From assembly GCA_009767595.1 (NCBI GenBank), contig VSDK01010461.1:899866-963865 (forward strand): a stretch of 64,000 nucleotides of DNA. Direction: 5' to 3'. How positions within the stretch are numbered: position 1 is the stretch's first letter; each line of letters starts with the position of its first letter. Shown one piece after another: positions 1 through 9,479 of the stretch. This DNA comes from Symbiodinium kawagutii. Its lineage: Eukaryota; Sar; Dinophyceae; Suessiales; Symbiodiniaceae. The notes under the pieces are model-generated. The model had not been told where the DNA came from. It ran no database searches and saw only the letters and a list, made by a program, of their open reading frames with translations. The translations under genes and the position numbers were made by a program.

Positions 1-911
1 ATGCCCTGCATCTCCCTCAGCTTTCCGGCTGCTTCGAAGGATGCCCCCCCATGACGGAGGCGATACATATGCGGGCTGCCCAGCGGAGCTAACCCCAATG
101 GAGCCCACACCTGGTTCATGAAGTCGTTCACATCCTTCATCGTGATCCTGAAAGCCAAGGAGGTCTTGGCCCGAGTTGCCAGCTGCAGGTGATGTACTAA
201 TGCAGGTCCCAGGAAACTCATGTGAGGAAGATCTATGGACAACATCTCGTCCCACTGCATTGTCTTCGATGGAATCCCCACCTCGCTTGGATGGAGAAGC
301 AAACTGAAGTTGCGGAAGGATGCCCCTGCCCTCTTCGCCGGCTGAACCACGTCTTGCACCCTCAACTTGAAAGGCTCGCTTGGACGGAGGTACAAAAGGA
401 AGCAAAGCTGAATCACCAACCCCACTTCGACCCTGCCCTCCTTGAAAGCCTGCATGGAGAGGAGGCAAGCTGCCTCGTAAGGTATTGGCATCCGGCTCCT
501 CGGCGGACACAACTTTCGCCACCCCTTCATGGACAACTGCGCCTTTGGTAAGGCACTCAAGCCCTTTGCACTTGGGCAGTGGAAGAGCACTGCTGCGCAC
601 ACATAGTTCGCCTTGCTGAGATCCTCTCCCTCCAGGTACAGAAACTCTAGGTAACTGGTCAACATGCTGTCGACTTCCCTGGAGGTTGCCAAAGCCTGAG
701 TCAACCCCGACCACTTCAGAAAGCTCTGCCATAGTTCCTCGTACTTCTTGAGGGTCTTGGATGACACTGAGGCCCTCATCAAGGTCATCGTTGGCTCGGC
801 TTCTTTCTTGGATTTTCTTCGGTTGGACCTTTGCTGCTGCTTGCTTTTGGCTGGGGACTCCGACAACTCGATGTCCCAAGTCAGTGGCATCATAGTTCCA
901 GCCACTGCCAT
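1..911 (-). CDS. Tyrosine recombinase of the DIRS-like element (C-terminus missing)
   Basis: This frame differs from the RT-RNase H frame and overlaps its 3' part. An in-frame ATG at 911 and another at 893 are candidate starts, though the frame is open further upstream. The N-terminal part (KTLKKYEELWQSFLKW near 700-745) resembles the helical core-binding domain of phage-type integrases. LYLRPSE near 376-398 supplies the first catalytic Arg of box I. HMYRLRHGGAS near 45-75 gives the H-x-x-R of box II. The nucleophilic Tyr should follow a short distance on, beyond position 1, so activity cannot be judged. The enzyme would integrate the circular cDNA of the element. An alternative, a chance open frame, is unlikely because both boxes occur in order and at sensible spacing. 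Confidence 0.75.
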   Translation of the reverse strand, partial: MAVAGTMMPLTWDIELSESPAKSKQQQRSNRRKSKKEAEPTMTLMRASVSSKTLKKYEELWQSFLKWSGLTQALATSREVDSMLTSYLEFLYLEGEDLSKANYVCAAVLFHCPSAKGLSALPKAQLSMKGWRKLCPPRSRMPIPYEAACLLSMQAFKEGRVEVGLVIQLCFLLYLRPSEPFKLRVQDVVQPAKRAGASFRNFSLLLHPSEVGIPSKTMQWDEMLSIDLPHMSFLGPALVHHLQLATRAKTSLAFRITMKDVNDFMNQVWAPLGLAPLGSPHMYRLRHGGASFEAAGKLREMQG

Positions 912-3240
912 CCTTGGACTGCTCTGGCCATAGCTGCTGATGGCCGGAGGAGATGTCTTCTTCGCATTCTTTCCAGCGACTCGCGAGCTGTGTGGCTTCG
1001 TCCATGAAACTGCTATTCCCAGCTGTCGATGGATCATGCCAGAACTCACGCACAGGCAACGAAGGTTCCCATCCCCCCCGGCTCGGAGAATCAGCCGGGT
1101 TCCACTCACTTGGAATCCAGCGAGTTCGAAAGCGCAGGCCAGAGCCCAAAGACAACGCGGCTGTTTGTTGTAAAACACGTCTCAACCGGAAACTCTGTGC
1201 CCTGCCCTTGTCAAAAGAAACTGCAGCCGTTAAGGAATCAGTGAGGATGATAACCCGTTTCTGCATGTTGGTAGTACTCCGCAAGGCATGCCGGACTGCA
1301 AACTGGGTAGCCCGAGCCTCGTAGACCGGCATGCTGTCTTTGCGCTTCCACTGATGGCGCCCCACGACCTGCCATTCGCGGTCCACTGCAGAAAAATTCG
1401 CAGACACAAAGTTCTGGGTGGTGGGGTCCTCAATGAAATCATGGGTTTCGACAAAGGCCATCTCCTCATGCTCCAACTGAACTAGCTTCCTAGGATTGCT
1501 TGCACCAGGTTGCCTAAACCTCCATCGTTCAACATAGCGTCCCAGTTGAAAGGCCTCTTCACCAGAAATGTTTGTTGTAACAACTCCCATACCCCAGTCC
1601 GAAGCATCAACAGCGTACATAGTTGTAGCATGCAATGAAGTGAGGTCAGAAAATATCAAAGGTGCAATGCCATCCCATTTAGCCAGCTCACTACGAACAG
1701 ATTTCCATATGTTGCCAACCTTGTGATAACACCGACGTATGTATGTGTAACATTCTCCTAGCACTGACAAGCTCTCACGTCTGCAGAGTGAAACAAAGGT
1801 GATATGGCCCAACAGTCGTTCCAACTGCTGGCCACTGCATCTGCCCCGTCTGAGCAGCTCTCTTATCGCAAGCCTCACTCGCCACAATCGTTCCAAGCCA
1901 GGCCTGAGTGTTCCGTCTGAGCAGATATCCCATCCCAGCACACGACTGTGCTGATCGCATAGCTCTATCTCATGCACCGAAAGCCCCACCGACCGAAGCT
2001 GTTGCACTGCTTTCCAAAATCGCTCTTCCACCTCAGACCGATCTGTCCCAAACACATGCAAGTTGTCCACATACTGCACATGCCAAAAACGCGACCCAGG
2101 TGATGGCTTCGAATCTCGAAGCCTTTCCTCTTCGAGCAATCCTGACTTCTCGCAAAGCCGTTCACTGATAGCCTGACACCACCACATCGCCCAAGACCAA
2201 CCCATCGGAATAACCCGGACCCTAGGATAGATCCAAGTATCCGGTGAGATGGCACGGCCTCCAAACTCAGTCAAACCCAGAGATTCCGCACGCAGTCTCC
2301 GAAGTCCAAAATAGGTCCGAAGGTCCTCAGGCATTTCCATGGTGTAGAATGCATTTTGCAAGTCCGCTGACGCAGTGAAAAGCTCCTGTCCAGGCTCAAG
2401 TTGCATTCTTGCCATTGCTTCCCCAGTGGCCAGTCTGATTGGTTCCGGAGTGCTGAAGTGGCAGTTGCTACGCCTACAGTCAAGTATCAGACGCAGCTTC
2501 TGATTTTTCTTCCGCACAAAGAATATACCCACCTGCTCCTTAGGTGGTTCCAGACTGTACTCCACCATGTTGAGGTCATGCAACTTCTGCACAAACGTTG
2601 AATAAATCACAGCACTGTTGAACTTTGGGTCTTGATAACACCGGCTCACCCCACTTTCTTTCAGCCGGCACCTAACTTCATCGGCGCCGAGCAATTCATG
2701 CTGTGAGAATTCCTTCACCTTTTGTTGCCCGTCGTCACCCCAAAGTGTAGCCAGTGGAACCGGATTGCCCCCACCAGCTGGCAAAGAGATGCTTTCGGGA
2801 TCATAGGAACCGAGAGGGCTACAAGTTGGCAAAGCTTCATAGCCCTCCGAAACCCGAAGCGCCAAAAGGGCCTCTGGGCCACCCACATCAGGAGGCTTCC
2901 CAACATAGGATGTAGCATGCTTGACAAATTCAAAAACTTTCTGTTGCGCTGCACTCAACGACTGCGGCAACTCGTCAGGAAAAACTCTACCCACACCAGG
3001 CCTCCCATACATCTGATTCAACGCATCAAGAGTCCGGTTAACTTCATCCACCGCATGTCTCCTCCGCCCCACCCTTTGCCGCACCTTCCTCGACACAGAA
3101 GCAGAACAAGGAGACTCCGTCTGTAGCAGTGGCATAGGATAGATGTCCCTGTTGTAATGTCTGTACAATGGCCCTGAATTTTCCCCAGACTGACTAGGAC
3201 CCTCACCAGCCTGCGACCCCAAGCCTAGGGGTTCTCCGAA
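1..3240 (-). CDS. Reverse transcriptase-RNase H polyprotein of the DIRS-like element (partial)
   Basis: This frame is open without a stop from about 3240 to the left edge. RT palm motifs occur in order: KLRLILDCRRSN near 2465-2505, ADLQNAFYTM (motif A) near 2335-2365, PMGWSWAMWW (motif B) near 2175-2205, and HVQ-YVDN-LHVFG (motif C) near 2045-2080. The usual second Asp of YxDD is Asn. An RNase H-like domain follows with VDASDWGMGV (about 1580-1612), an Glu in YEARATQF (about 1300-1322), Asp in ILTDSL (about 1228-1250) and a final Asp in WNPADSPSR (about 1078-1105), giving a D-E-D-D set. The product would copy element RNA into DNA and degrade the template. It lies one frame away from the upstream gag-like ORF, which stops at 3225, so a frameshift or separate start is needed. 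The frame remains open under the recombinase. Confidence 0.85.
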
Positions 3241-3743
3241 TCCTTGCCTTTCTTGCCTTTCCTCGCAGCCTCTCGCTCCTCCCTGGCCTTCCTCAAATTC
3301 TTTGCTAATGCTGCCTCCTTCTCCGTCTCAGCCTTCACGTGATCCAATAACTCCGGGCAAATCATCAGAGTACTATATTGTCTGGTGATGCCACCAAACG
3401 TAGTCTGCTCCTCCAACGATAACCGTCCCCCCACAGCTTTGGATTCAGCTTCCTTTGCACGTTCAGAGTACGAAAATTCAATGGTCTGAAGCCGCCTGAA
3501 CTGAACCTCAATGCTAAGGAGATTGTATGGATTGATTTGATCAACCAGCAGAGCTTGACGAAGAGACATGCTGACCTGAAAATGCTCCTGGATGCCCCAT
3601 GATGATGCGTCTGCACGGGTAACTTGTCTGAGACGCTCATGGTGTCCTTCAAATCCCAGGTTCTCCACTGCCAGGTAATTGACGCACCACTTCGTGGTCC
3701 TTGGGCCTGTCAAGACCCACTTCACTGAGGTTTCCTGGCTCAT
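3225..3743 (-). CDS. Gag-like basic ORF of the DIRS-like element
   Basis: A 172-codon ORF from the ATG at 3743 to the TAG at 3225; the frame is open a little further upstream but without another ATG. The N-terminal half is mixed globular sequence (TKWCVNYLAVENLGFEG). The C-terminal quarter is a strongly charged helix (DHVKAETEKEAALAKNLRKA) ending in a run of Lys. A basic tail preceding the polymerase ORF is the usual place and character of a Gag or nucleocapsid protein, but I see no CCHC knuckle or named domain. The polymerase frame starts where this ORF stops, in the -1 frame. Gag is an inference from position and composition only. Confidence 0.5.
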   Translation of the reverse strand: MSQETSVKWVLTGPRTTKWCVNYLAVENLGFEGHHERLRQVTRADASSWGIQEHFQVSMSLRQALLVDQINPYNLLSIEVQFRRLQTIEFSYSERAKEAESKAVGGRLSLEEQTTFGGITRQYSTLMICPELLDHVKAETEKEAALAKNLRKAREEREAARKGKKGKDSENP

Positions 3744-3787
3744 AGCAGCAACTTCCTTCAAGGTACGCTCCGGCTGCCCCAATGGAT

Positions 3788-4405
3788 TCAAGACAGCCGG
3801 AGAACCCTGTCATCGGATTTTGCTGGTCTCTGCCTGAAAGACTCCAGATCTGCACCATCCACACACATCAAGAAAATGGCCTGTCCCCCATGCATGTGAA
3901 CAAGCTTCGAATCCCGTGCCAATGGTGCCACAACCCCCGCAATTTCCTGTCCATAGGCAACCGTGTCCGTTGTTTCGGCAGCCAACCATTTCAGGACACC
4001 TGCAGGATGATGTGCAGGCGCTGCGAGTGGCACACCAGGAGCTACAGCAACAGCCGCTGCCGCAGGGACCGCCGGAGCAGCTCCTGCTGCAAGGGCTTGT
4101 CGCTCCTGGTCTGCTACGCGCTGGGCCTCTGCCCTGAGGCGAACCATCACATTTGCTGCAAAGGCAGGCAAAGGATATACCCTAGCTGCACCAATGTCAG
4201 GAGGATAAGCCCCCGGGGCTGCCATGACCCGAATGCTCCTAACATCTTGATTCAACACACCAAGTTCCTCAGAATACACATCTTCATCTGGTGTGCAAAC
4301 CACATAGTTGTCTCCGTCGATGTGTTCTAATGCCAGCCGCTCATGCCACAGCCGGGGACCCCCGACTGCATACTCCAGCAAAACATGTCTACCGACCAAG
4401 GCCAT
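3788..4405 (-). CDS. Unrecognised ORF (205 codons) in the retroelement
   Basis: The ORF opens at ATG 4405, overlaps the end of the membrane ORF upstream by 17 bp and stops at 3788, just upstream of the gag-like ORF. The first third (MALVGRHVLLEYAVGGPRLW, then HIDGDNYVVCTPDEDVYSEE) looks globular. It resembles the small acidic-rich proteins that precede gag-like ORFs in dinoflagellate repeats, a resemblance I cannot verify. The middle is an Ala/Pro/Val low-complexity linker near codons 115-150. No catalytic motif is visible. Tight overlap with both neighbours argues that it belongs to the same transcribed unit. Confidence 0.45.
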   Translation of the reverse strand: MALVGRHVLLEYAVGGPRLWHERLALEHIDGDNYVVCTPDEDVYSEELGVLNQDVRSIRVMAAPGAYPPDIGAARVYPLPAFAANVMVRLRAEAQRVADQERQALAAGAAPAVPAAAAVAVAPGVPLAAPAHHPAGVLKWLAAETTDTVAYGQEIAGVVAPLARDSKLVHMHGGQAIFLMCVDGADLESFRQRPAKSDDRVLRLS

Positions 4406-4859
4406 ACTTCCTCAACCGCAGCTCTGCCAATTGTTGCTGTGCAAGTTCCTTCGGACTCACCGGTGGTGTGTGGTCAATGCCCAGCTCGGATTGTCGGCCA
4501 GCAAAAAACTTGTAACCACAATAGAATACCAACACCACCCCAAAAAATATCACAAGCCACCCAGCAACCAATAGAAACCCCGAGCCACCACTGAGTTGTA
4601 TCCACCCTGAGTGCCCAATCTCCGGTTTCAAGGATGGGTCACTCGGGACACTAGTTCCAACAGGCACCGGCGACGGACTGCCACCCCCACCAGCCACTTG
4701 CAGACTAGATCCCGCCAGATGGACCTGGATGTCCTCGGTCAGCTCGAGCACTTGCTGACGCAGCTGCTGCTGTTGCAACAGCGAGGCCCCCAGTAGGCCT
4801 ATGGAGCCCACTTGGAGCACAGCCAGCAAGGTAAGATAGGGACCGAAGGAGAACCCCAT
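4389..4859 (-). CDS. Small two-helix membrane protein ORF at the 5' end of the retroelement
   Basis: From ATG 4859 this is 156 codons; an in-frame ATG at 4964 would add 35 residues. Residues about 9-28 (YLTLLAVLQVGSIGLLGASL) form one hydrophobic segment. A Gln-rich amphipathic stretch and a Gly/Ser/Pro linker follow. A second, stronger transmembrane segment lies at about 94-116 (FLLVAGWLVIFFGVVLVFYC). The tail is charged and includes KELAQQQLAELRLRKYGLGR. The topology is a two-pass membrane protein. Retroelements of this class are not generally described with a membrane protein, so this may be an element-specific accessory gene or a captured host gene. Function is unknown. Confidence 0.5.
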   Translation of the reverse strand: MGFSFGPYLTLLAVLQVGSIGLLGASLLQQQQLRQQVLELTEDIQVHLAGSSLQVAGGGGSPSPVPVGTSVPSDPSLKPEIGHSGWIQLSGGSGFLLVAGWLVIFFGVVLVFYCGYKFFAGRQSELGIDHTPPVSPKELAQQQLAELRLRKYGLGR

Positions 4860-4964
4860 CGGTGGTTTTCTCTCTTGAGTGGTGAAATGTTGCGACCCAT
4901 ACAACGCACTGACTACATCAAACCTGTGGATGATAATGACACCATACCACAACAACATACGCAA

Positions 4965-6800
4965 ATGAGACCAATCATATCATCAATGCATTTCAAGTCT
5001 GATAAGAACGATTCATCACCAAAATCAACAAAGCTCATGGATTCTATATGGACATATCTACCATTTTGCTACCATTCCGATGGTAGCGATGCTCACCACA
5101 TCCTACCGTTGGCGCCACCCCTGGGGCCACCACCCCGCCCCCGGGCGGAGTTGATCCATGGCCGCCCCATCGCGCCCCGTGGCCCCGTTCCGCCCGCCTC
5201 GCTCTCGACGTTCAAAACGTCTCCCGCTTGCGCCTCTTTGGCTTCGCGCTCCTGGGAAGCCCAGGGGTTTTTCGATGGAAGGGATAGCGATGGAAGGGTT
5301 CACGGTGATGGCAATGGATGATGGTAATGGATGATGGTGATGGATGATGGTGATGGAAGGGTCAATGGTGATAATAGTAATGGAAAGGTAATGGATTACT
5401 AGTAATGGAGGGGTTACTAGTGATACTAATGGTGATGATGGTGATGGAAGGGTGAATAGTAATCGTCATGGAAGGGTGAATATGGATAGTAATGGATTTG
5501 TTGATGGAAACTATTGTTTTGATGGTCATGGATTGTTTGAGAGACTAGTAATGGATTAATAGGGCTAATAGTGATGGAATAATGATATAAGATAACAGCT
5601 AATAAAGTTGAATATAGTATATAGTGAACAGAAGCTAGACATAGATAAGAGTACTTAGGTATAGATAATGATAGTTGTGATAGAATAATGATGATGCAAG
5701 AATGGTTAATACTGGTAGCTAATACCACACACTAATTGGTAACTTCCTGAAAATCATTGGTAAACTATTCAGGGTGCATTCAAATTTGTAACTACTGGTA
5801 GGTTGACAACTGAATCTATAATTAGCAGGAATAATAGTGGTAACAGATGATACACTAAATATATACTATTGATTAATAGTTGGAGTGGATGATCATATTT
5901 ATGGTAAATATTCTACTATTAATTGCGTGTTAACCCTTGGTGACTAATAGTAGGTGAGTACACCGTTGTTTTCTAATAGTTTTTAACTAAACTTCTCGTG
6001 CACAGTACCCTTAGTTACCCATAGTTCGACTAATAGTTTAGTTAGTTGTGCATTAACCTACTTTGTATCTATTAGTTACCACTAGCTAGCTTAATCATGA
6101 TGATTCTAGTAATCAGTGAACACAAATGAATTTGCACATATCAATAGCTGGATAAATTGTCACAATTGGTAGATAATAGCTAGATTAGTAGATAATAGAG
6201 ATTCGTAGAAGTCATAGTGATAGGTAGGTTCAGCTCCTGAGATTGATTAATCAATAGTTAGATTGGTAGATAACAGTGATTAGTAGCATTCATAATGTAT
6301 TTCCGGCTAGACTTCGCACGTCGCAATTACAATGATTAGTAGATTGTCACCGTTAGGTTCAGACTGAGCTGTTGATACTCACTTATGAATGGTTGATTAT
6401 AGCAAGGATTGTTTGATGATGGCGAATACTTTCCATTTTGATATTCTTCCAATGATTCATGATTCCTGAACGGTCAAAGGTACTTAGTTAACAATGGCCA
6501 ATAACACTCCAATGGTTGAAATTATTTGGCGAATTACTTAACATTGCAATAGATAACTTGGGGAAAAAGAAAAGATGGTGTGCAAACGCTGGTCAGTGTG
6601 TATAGACCCATTGGAAATTCCATGTGGTTGTTAACTATTTGTAAAGCTGAAAACATGCCAATGACTGTGTTCAAAATGGCGAATGTGACTTAATTAGTGG
6701 CTAACATCAAAACATCAAGTAGGGATGATGAGCAACCACGCCACCTAACATCAACAGGGGTTTTGAACACCTTATGAGTTTAGCAAGCTATCAATTTTGC
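4965..6800. other. Spacer with degenerate GATGG and TAGT repeats, no gene seen
   Basis: About 5100-5280 is GC-rich but gives no convincing exon. From 5280 to about 5760 the sequence is built of GTGATGGATGAT-like words. From 5760 to 6480 it is AT-rich with recurring TAGT, GATAATAG and ATTAATAG words. Stops are frequent in all frames and I see no RNA gene. Confidence 0.6.
5285..5560. repeat. Degenerate GATGGTGATGGAT repeat
   Basis: Words of ATGGTGATGGATG and AATGGATTACTAGT recur with many substitutions. The stretch is low complexity and gives His-rich reading frames on the minus strand that are not credible proteins. Confidence 0.7.
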
Positions 6801-7733
6801 AAGCCGCAATCATGTCGAGCACATTGCGGCTCAAAGCCGGTACCCTCGGTGACTTTCGCCCACCTTTTCTTGGAGTATACCGCTTGCAAAGCCAGATGTG
6901 TACATCAATTCTGTCCAATTCTTGCTGGGTCGGTCATTCATTGAAAAAATGATGAAGCACTGGGAGTAGCTGGGTTCATCCAACTCCTCCATCAGATCCT
7001 GACCCGGCGCTGCCCCAGCTGCCTTTCTCACCATCGCTTCACGCCCCTGAGCCAGCTGCCACATGGGCGTCCCTTAGCTGGAGGATGTACCGGCTCACCC
7101 GGTAACCCAGGTCATGGACCCAAAAACCTAACCGAAGGATCACAGACATCTAGAATCCAAAAAAAATAATGATAATAATAATAATGGTCTTTATCCAATA
7201 ACAATCATGTCTCGAGCATCAAATACAAACTGTACAGCAGCTCCTGAGCAAAGGGAATGGGCAAAAGAAGCGCCACAGGGTGCACCAGGAGCCCCAAAGC
7301 ATTGGGAGAGCCCATGACTTGGGGTCATTCAGATTGGAATGCGCGAGATGGGTCATTGATTTTCCAGGTTGATCCCTGCTTGCGTCTGGGGATTCCAGTC
7401 ATGGTGGCTCTATGTGGCTCTTGTAGTTCAGCATTCGGTCATGGTTCTTCGATGCCATGGTGTGTTCGTCACACATCTGAGGGCTGTGCCACTCCAGCCT
7501 TCACTAAATTGGCATGCCATGTTGGCAACCTGGCTGCGAGCAGGTGAAAAACCTGTAAACATTCCCCTGGCAGGCGTGCCCAGCGGCATTTGCCCCAAGG
7601 CGACTAGGAATCTGGCAACTTGAAGCTTGTCTCACACAAAATATATGCTGGTGCGGCATGACCTTGCCCCCCACCTCCCCCACCTCCCCCAGTCCGCCTC
7701 GGCTTTGCGGGCCCTAAAATCGGATTCCTTGAA

Positions 7734-8141
7734 TTACTTGATCGGCATGGCGGCAGCTACACGCAACAACAAGTTCTGCCAATGCGCGTGGCATCCTCTG
7801 CAGGTCATACCGTGCAACAAACGCATCTCCCTCCCAACCACGGCTGTTGACTGTGAGTACCCATGCAATCCCGTGTCCAGCAGGGCTGAGTCTTTTGCCT
7901 TGACTCTTTTGTAGCCCTTCCCCCACTGGTGCGGTTGCAAAACACCTTTCTGCAATCCACACTGTTCCAAGAGGTGGGGAAGGATGAGGGATCCGTCATG
8001 AATAGTCTTCCTCAGCTCAATTGGTCCAATCAAAAACCTCACGAGAACAATCAACACTTGGGGCTTCGCCACCCATTTTTGGTTGACCAGCAGTTGGCCC
8101 AAACCCCACCCGGCATTCCCTATTGGGCAGGAGTCTATCAT
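7734..8141 (-). CDS. Weak unrecognised ORF or exon
   Basis: A 135-codon minus-strand frame with balanced composition, including YSQSTAVVGREMRLLHGMTC and RGCHAHWQNLL, so it is more protein-like than the surrounding spacer. No domain is recognised. It could be one exon of an otherwise unseen gene or a fragment of a decayed mobile element. Flanking 6800-7700 and 8150-8960 give nothing convincing. Confidence 0.28.
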   Translation of the reverse strand: MIDSCPIGNAGWGLGQLLVNQKWVAKPQVLIVLVRFLIGPIELRKTIHDGSLILPHLLEQCGLQKGVLQPHQWGKGYKRVKAKDSALLDTGLHGYSQSTAVVGREMRLLHGMTCRGCHAHWQNLLLRVAAAMPIK

Positions 8142-8995
8142 GAGTCCTAGTAGTACTGGGATCTATGGCAGCTGGACTGATTCGACCAACAGCTCTGTCA
8201 TAGATCCTGAACTGGTCAAACAAGAAATAAAAATATCGAGCAAAACCAGCGACATGGTATACTCCACATGTCAGTGAGCATAAGGACTTACAATTGGAAG
8301 TTTCACGTCTTATACTCTCTGAAAAGTATGACCAACCAGGAAACCAGGATTTCTATGCTCGATTGAAGCTGGAGTGTTTGCATCCAATCCAGCCACCACC
8401 CGTACTTTTTTGCGCGCGCTCCTTGCAGAGCCCGATATAGCAATTGGCGCCCGTGATCGAGCTGATCTCTGGCTAAGGAATCGAAATGCATAGATAACCA
8501 TGCACTGTGTATGCCACTAGTTGGCTTCAGAAACATAGCTGTCATTGACAGAAATACCGATGTTACCAACGAAATTGGCTCATGGATCAGCAGCTTAATC
8601 CTGCGAAGGTAAAAACAAATACAACTTATTCAGCCATGATCAATTACTTCACCACCATGGTTGCCGGTCAGCTATCAACCATCATGAATCATTGTCAATC
8701 ATTGACCAACATGAAGCATCATAAACCATTATTCATTGTCACCAATCATCATTCTCAGCGTCAAATGAATCACAACGGCGTGCATCGTACTTTTACCCAA
8801 AAACTAATTATATGATTACCGTTGCTTATTGTTAATCAATCTTAAGCATATTCGATAGTTTGAAATGCTATACCCATGGTGAAAGATTGCCAGTCAATCA
8901 TGCAAACACTCGGTTCTTTACATCTTCGAATAAAATAGGCCTTCTTGTTCTATAGTGATCTTAAATGATATCCAAAAAAACTAAATATAAGCCAT

Positions 8996-9050
8996 GTTGT
9001 TGTTGTTGTTGTTGCTGCCGCTGCTGCTGCTGCTGCTGCTGCTGTCCCCA
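8996..9050. repeat. TGT/GCT trinucleotide repeat
   Basis: A run of TGT units passes into CTG/GCT units, about 50 bp, in non-coding sequence. Confidence 0.85.
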
Positions 9051-9175
9051 TGGTAATCCCCATGTTGCTCCCCCATGGTGGTTGGTTCTCCCCAGCTCGC
9101 AGGTGGCTAGCGAGCGCTGGAGCTCGCGCTGCCGTGCGCTACGAGGCGTAGGCGCTTGAAGGGCCGTGGTGGGTC

Positions 9176-9325
9176 CTGGCCGTTGCTTGGCGATGCTTGG
9201 CGATGCTTGGAGATGCTTGGCGTTGCTTGGTGATGGTTAGTGGTGGCTAATGATGGTTGGTGATGGTTAGTGATGGTTGGTGGTGGTTAGTGATGGTTAG
9301 GAATGGTTTGTGGTGGTTTGCGATT
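9176..9325. repeat. Degenerate 10-bp GATGCTTGGC / GATGGTTAGT repeat
   Basis: Roughly fifteen consecutive words about 9-10 bp long, grading from GATGCTTGGC to GATGGTTGGT and GTGATGGTTA. The same word family fills introns elsewhere in the window. Confidence 0.75.
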
Positions 9326-9479
9326 AGCAGCAAGAACAGTGGATTTTTGACTTTCGCTCTGCAGGCCCAAGTAGTCTTAGCTATAAAAAATGCCCAATAA
9401 GAGGAGATAGTAACCAACAACACACAATAGAGGATATTGGGTGGTTCATTAATGATGCTGTCTGGCATATGTTGGGACA

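Larger units (their letters stand above)
1..4964 (-). mobile_element. DIRS-like tyrosine-recombinase retroelement, cut by left edge
   Basis: Read on the minus strand, this block carries a membrane-protein ORF, an unknown ORF, a basic gag-like ORF, a long reverse transcriptase-RNase H ORF, and a tyrosine recombinase in another frame, all without introns. RT followed by RNase H, with a tyrosine recombinase instead of a DDE integrase, is the defining layout of DIRS-type elements (family knowledge). These insert as DNA circles by recombination rather than through LTR ends. The recombinase C-terminus, including the expected catalytic Tyr, and the 3' end lie outside the window. I found no terminal repeat on the right side, so the right boundary is only the first plausible ORF start. 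The gag-like, unknown and membrane ORFs are assigned to the element by adjacency and overlap alone. Confidence 0.72.

Noticed and set aside
222..551. Plus-strand frames at 222-551 and 953-1324
   Set aside because: They are antisense to the recombinase and RNase H frames, whose conserved motifs decide the strand.
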